Shown here: positions 59,930-64,000 of the stretch, in pieces
How positions within the stretch are numbered: the first letter of the stretch is position 1
Layout: every line of letters begins with the position of its first letter
From: Phascolomyces articulosus
Taxonomy: Eukaryota > Mucoromycota > Mucoromycetes > Mucorales > Lichtheimiaceae
Direction of reading: 5' to 3'
Assembly: GCA_025677815.1 (NCBI GenBank)
Contig: JAIXMP010000001.1
Span: 868,001 to 932,000 of the forward strand
DNA: 64,000 bases
Position numbers and translations under genes: made by a program
The notes under the pieces: model-generated
Database searches by the model: none
The model's input: only the letters and a program-made list of their open reading frames with translations
Told to the model about the DNA's origin: nothing

Positions 59930-61892
59930 ATGCAACCTTTGTTCGAAACAGCAGGTTGGTCGTTGCCATCTTCGATAGCACCGCAACAACATAAAAAGGG
60001 CAAAAAATCAGCAGGGCCATCTTTAACTCATCAGTCAACTCCTGATACGAATCAACAAGATCAAAAGTCTGTTTCAAAACAGGCCGATCAACTTCAAAAC
60101 CAACTTAATCGATTGAATAAAAATAGTAATCCATCAAAGAAGCAGAATAATAACAATAATAACAATAATAACAATAATAACAATAATAACAATAATAACA
60201 ATGAAGATAAAAAAAATAAACAGCAACAAAAGAAAAATAAGAATAAACGTCAACGCCAACAACAGCAACAGCAAGTAGAAGATCAGGAACAAACGCAAAA
60301 TCCACCTCCAGCTAAAAAGGCTAAATTGAACATAAAGAATGATCCAATGGAAGAGGATAACACCTCGTCACCATTGGCAGAATCTCAACCAGAAGCCAAA
60401 AAAGACGAAAAAATGTTGACGAAGAAGCAAAAGAAAAATGCTAAAAAACAGCAGCAACAGCAGCAACAGCAGCAGCAACAAAAGGCTAATAAGAATCACG
60501 AAGAAGAAACTGCTGCAGCAATCTCTTCCAATGTAAAAGCGTCGAAGAAACAGGAGAAAAAACAAATTACTCAAGATCAGAAAAACAAGCTGCAACAGGT
60601 AAATGATAATATTGTCTATTTATATTTCCATGGTTACTGATTGATTTTTTTTATAATATATTACAGTTATTGGCAAAGAAGAATGATAAACAACAACAAC
60701 CTGCAAAGAAACAACAACCTAAAGAATCCCAATTGGAAAATAAAACTACTACCACCAATAATCCAAAGAGCAACACAGTCAAGCTAACACCACTGCAACA
60801 GAAGATGAAAGAAAAACTTTCAGGTGCACGATTCCGATGGTTGAACGAACAGCTTTATACCACAAAAGGTGATGATTCTTTCAAGTTGTTCAAAGAAAAA
60901 CCTGAACTTTTTGATGAAGTATGTTTCTACTTTTTTTTTTTGGTATATCAAAAGTGAATGGATTGGATTGGACAATTTTTATTAACAATGTCTATTTATT
61001 TAGTACCATGAAGGGTTTAGACATCAAGTTGAATCATGGCCAGTGAATCCTGTAGATATGATTATCAAACAATTATCCAAGCTTCCTGCTGGTACAGTGG
61101 TTGCCGATCTTGGCTGTGGTGATGCTAAAATTGCGCATACTTTGAAAAAACAAAAAGTATTAAGCTTCGATATGGTGGCAAAGAATGATAAAGTGGTTGC
61201 ATGTGATATTTCAAATGTAAGGCAAATCTGAATTCATATATGATAAAATTCAAGAGTTCGATATACTCAAATGTGTTTTTATTATCTTCTAGATTCCCCT
61301 TCCTGATGGGTTTGTAGATGTCGCGGTATTTTCTTTGGCACTTATGGGTACCAATTATTTGGATTTCCTCAAAGAAGCAAAGCGTATCTTAAAACCTGGG
61401 TAACTATTTCATTATGTCCCTTATACCACTATGCTTGTGTAAAAGAATGGATTTCTAATTGCTGGTTTTATATTTAAATAGAGGTGAATTGAAAATTGCC
61501 GAAGTTGTGAGTCGATTTACGGATGTGGAAGAATTTATTGAATTATTGGAACAATTAGGTTTTGAGTTCCATAGCAAGGTAATTCTTTTTTCTTTTTCAT
61601 TTTAAAACAATATTTGCAAATATGTTTAAGTGAGATGATATGGGTGACTAACAAACTATATTAATTACTATTATTATATGTATAGGATGATTCAAATAAG
61701 ATGTTTATCATGTTCTACTTTACAAAACAAGAAATGGATGTGGATGAAGAAATTGAAAAGGAAATGTTGGAAGGATTAAGTAAAGCACAAAAAAGAGCTT
61801 TGAAAAAGGGTGCTGGTGTTCATGTAACCCAAAACAAATTACAAAAGAAGTCTGAAAAGCTTTTGAAACCTTGTGTATACAAAAAACGATAG
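59930..61892 (+). CDS. RRP8: Ribosomal RNA-processing protein 8 (rRNA m1A methyltransferase)
   Basis: Six exons (59930..60598, 60667..60918, 61004..61216, 61293..61399, 61482..61578, 61686..61892) encode 514 aa. The N-terminal 260 residues are Lys/Gln/Asn-rich and nucleolar-like, with a poly-Asn run at 60148-60200. The Rrp8 domain starts [20 protein letters not shown], then [23 protein letters not shown] motif I is [15 protein letters not shown] (Asp342 to Asp347), then [40 protein letters not shown] and [16 protein letters not shown]. Rrp8 methylates an adenine of the large-subunit rRNA in the nucleolus (family knowledge). The C terminus is basic ([16 protein letters not shown]). It ends 55 bp from the convergent ACBD6-like gene. 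The disordered head is longer than in the yeast protein. Confidence 0.93.
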
Positions 61893-61947
61893 TTAATAAA
61901 GTAATATTAAATAATAATAATAACAAACAGGATGAATGCATATATAT

Positions 61948-63233
61948 TTATGCTCGACCCAATTTCTTAAGAAATGATGGTTCTGCTTGTTCAAAGGCGG
62001 TTTCTCCTGATGAATCTTGTGCTGTTTCATCACAGCCATTTTTCAATAGTAATTGTGCTGTTTCTAATTGTTCTGATATACAGGCTGGATGATCATCATA
62101 AATTTAAAAGTGTCGATTAGCATCAATTCATTCAAACGTTTACTTGATTCCTAAAAATATAAATTTACCATAATGGAGTGGTGTTTCTTGTTCGTTGGTC
62201 TATTATATAAATATATGTGAGCTCCTTCATTTATTCCTTTTTCAGTATATATAACATGTTATATATAAATACCTTTGCATTGACATTGGCGCCCAATTCT
62301 ATTAAAAGCTTGACCATCTCTAAATTGCCTCTATCACAAGCATGATGAAGGGCTGTAAGACCCTGGATTTAAACACAAGACAATAGAGCCAGTTAATTAA
62401 AATAATGAAATGACCGATATGAAAAAAAGAGACGTTATTCAGAACGGGTTGTTGGATAAGTATACCGAATATATGTATTTCCTTACATCTTCATCATGAC
62501 CGTCTACTAAATCTTTTTGCTTTGATATAATATCTCGTGCAGCATCCAAATTATTTTGTCGTGCATATCCAAACAAATCCGCTGAATCTTCACTGATAAT
62601 ATATATATCGTTATTAATATCCTGTTTCTTACATCCTTCTCCTTCCATTGATCTTATTTAAACGATAACCAGATGTCATTCACATACCCTCTCTCCTACT
62701 TGTAGGACCTTTTTATATTACAATACTTACGTTGATTCACCATCATACGCCATCATACTTACTGCAACTGCCTTTCCGGATGAATTCGCTTCAGCCTATA
62801 GAAAAGGAGTGTCAATTATACAAAAAAAAAGAGTATCTCGAAATAGCGTAAAATTTACCGTAGTATCTGAAGTTGCAGTATCAGATTGTTCATACTCTCC
62901 TTGTTGACGCGACCAGCCTACTTGAAAACTTTCCACCGTTTCAACATATGTTTGTTTGGCTTCATCCGTTGACATGCCACGTAATCCATTCCAGGCATCC
63001 CATTTTGCTCGACCCACAAATTCAAATAAACTTGGTTTAGACACGTTACAATCTCCTACAGTCGCCTGTTTGAATAAACTATAAACCTACTCTCGTCGAA
63101 AAAGTCAACACAATACTAGTCGAATAACGTTATATATACAATAGAGAGGATTTACCTTTAACTTTTGGTCATTGGAGAGTGGTACATTGTGAGTATTTAA
63201 GAATGTAGAAGCTTGTTCGAAATAGTCCGTCAT
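61948..63233 (-). CDS. Acyl-CoA-binding domain plus ankyrin repeat protein (ACBD6-like)
   Basis: Seven exons (63233..63156, 63086..62859, 62795..62731, 62592..62487, 62362..62273, 62199..62169, 62084..61948) encode 244 aa. The ACBP domain is MTDYFEQASTFLNTHNVPLS, NDQKLKVYSLFKQATVGDCN, KPSLFEFVGRAKWDAWNGLR and GMSTDEAKQTYVETVESF. It includes the conserved Tyr and Lys pocket residues (KVYSLFKQAT, AKWDAWN). Ankyrin repeats follow: DLFGYARQNNLDAARDIISK, GLTALHHACDRGNLEMVKLL then IELGANVNAKTNEQETPLHY, and EQLETAQLLLKNGCDETAQD. This is the ACBD6 order (ACBP then ankyrin), with roles in acyl-CoA supply and N-myristoylation in animals. Exon 6 is only 31 nt. Confidence 0.92.
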
Positions 63234-64000
63234 TTTAAAGAAAAGAGAAGAGAGAAAGGTATGGTCAGTTTACAAAACAGGACCACCTACATCAAGTTTT
63301 AGCTGAGCTAATTGATGCATATGAAGATGGTAGAAATTTATTTATTTGCTTGCAAAAAATAAAAATGAAACTTGTAAACACCATCTACCATATTCTGTTC
63401 TTACGACAGTACGTCAAAGTAAAAGCTTTACTGTTATTACCAGATCCAATTTATCTTTAAGTAGAAAATACTTTCTTTGAGCAATATATGAATTCTAAAC
63501 AGTTTTATAATAGAACTATTGTACCTTTATTTTGTAATATCTATTAGTAACTTACTCTTGACTACATTTTAATATCAAAATATATTCCTCTCTGCTACCA
63601 TGAAAAAGAATTATATAAAGTATATAAAATGGATTATAATTTAGTAATTTAACTGACTTATCTATCCTTTTCTTTGGTGTATTTTTGTAATTACCTCCTC
63701 TGTGAGTTGATAGTATTAGCTGATCAACTAGTGGAAAGAAAAACACAAGTTATCCAACCGAGACACTAAATGTTATGCTCTGATATAAATGATCAGCATA
63801 AGATGGATCTTTCACAAGATAAGTATTTAAAATAAGAATCTAGCATCGTTATTTAAAAATGATTAAAACTCATGTAAACTTGGTTTGTTCGGCTCTATCA
63901 AAATATCTTCACTACGTAAACATATTTTAAATATTATGTCAACCCTTCTTCAAACGTTCATTTGAAACTTTTTTTGTACAACTTGCATTGTTGGAATCAT
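63234..64000. other. Right end of the window, no gene seen
   Basis: 5' flank of the ACBD6-like gene and AT-rich DNA. The 64-aa minus-strand frame (63552-63746) is not supported. Confidence 0.4.

Overview
The window looks like nuclear DNA of an early-diverging (Mucoromycota-type, probably Mucorales-like) filamentous fungus. The evidence is: very AT-rich intergenic DNA with long A/T runs; genes split by many short introns (about 45-180 nt) bounded by GTAAGT/GTATGT-like donors and TAG/CAG acceptors; regulators rich in Gln and Asn repeats; and a gene set mixing typical fungal genes (AreA-like GATA factor, BRE4-like transporter, RRP8) with genes usually discussed in animals (ELMO-domain protein, SVIP-like p97 adaptor, ACBD6-like protein). 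The species assignment is inference. Exon joins were worked out by hand from reading frame and GT/AG sites, so individual boundaries may be off by a few bases.

Layout. 0-7.3 kb: 3' end of a mitochondrial SSB gene (+), an unresolved small gene, an ELMO-domain gene (+), and a large GATA-type nitrogen-regulator-like gene (-) with two zinc fingers. 7.3-12.8 kb: a low-density stretch with a 58-aa gene, Myb/SANT-like exons, a decayed DDE transposase and a decayed F-box-like frame. 12.8-19.5 kb: VPS33 (-), a 205-aa orphan, an ankyrin protein and a 47-aa gene, all on the minus strand. 19.5-24.6 kb: gene-poor DNA that nevertheless holds several protein-like minus-strand fragments. 24.6-28.4 kb: a 298-aa orphan (+) and an MFS DHA1-type transporter (+). 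28.9-42.6 kb: an aldo/keto reductase (AKR) cluster of three intact genes and two pseudogenes, with a Tc1/mariner-like transposon inserted between copies. 43.4-49.1 kb: transketolase (-) divergent from a short-chain dehydrogenase (+). 50-55 kb: a BRE4-like transporter (-) and a small SVIP-like gene (-). 55-59.9 kb: gene-poor. 59.9-63.2 kb: RRP8 (+) convergent with an ACBD6-like gene (-).

Functionally there is no operon-like system. The cluster with clear internal history is the AKR array: copies 2 and 3 lie in opposite orientation and share a near-identical patch of about 440 bp that includes an intron, while their flanking introns differ, which is the signature of recent gene conversion. Two trafficking genes (VPS33, ELMO protein), a p97/ERAD adaptor (SVIP-like) and a lipid/acyl-CoA binder (ACBD6-like) are scattered among metabolic enzymes. 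The most useful discovery is the SVIP-like gene. It begins with an exon whose coding part is only the ATG and ends with a 9-nt exon, so simple ORF calling cannot find it, yet its 102-aa product has a myristoylation/palmitoylation-type N terminus and an exact VCP-interacting motif.
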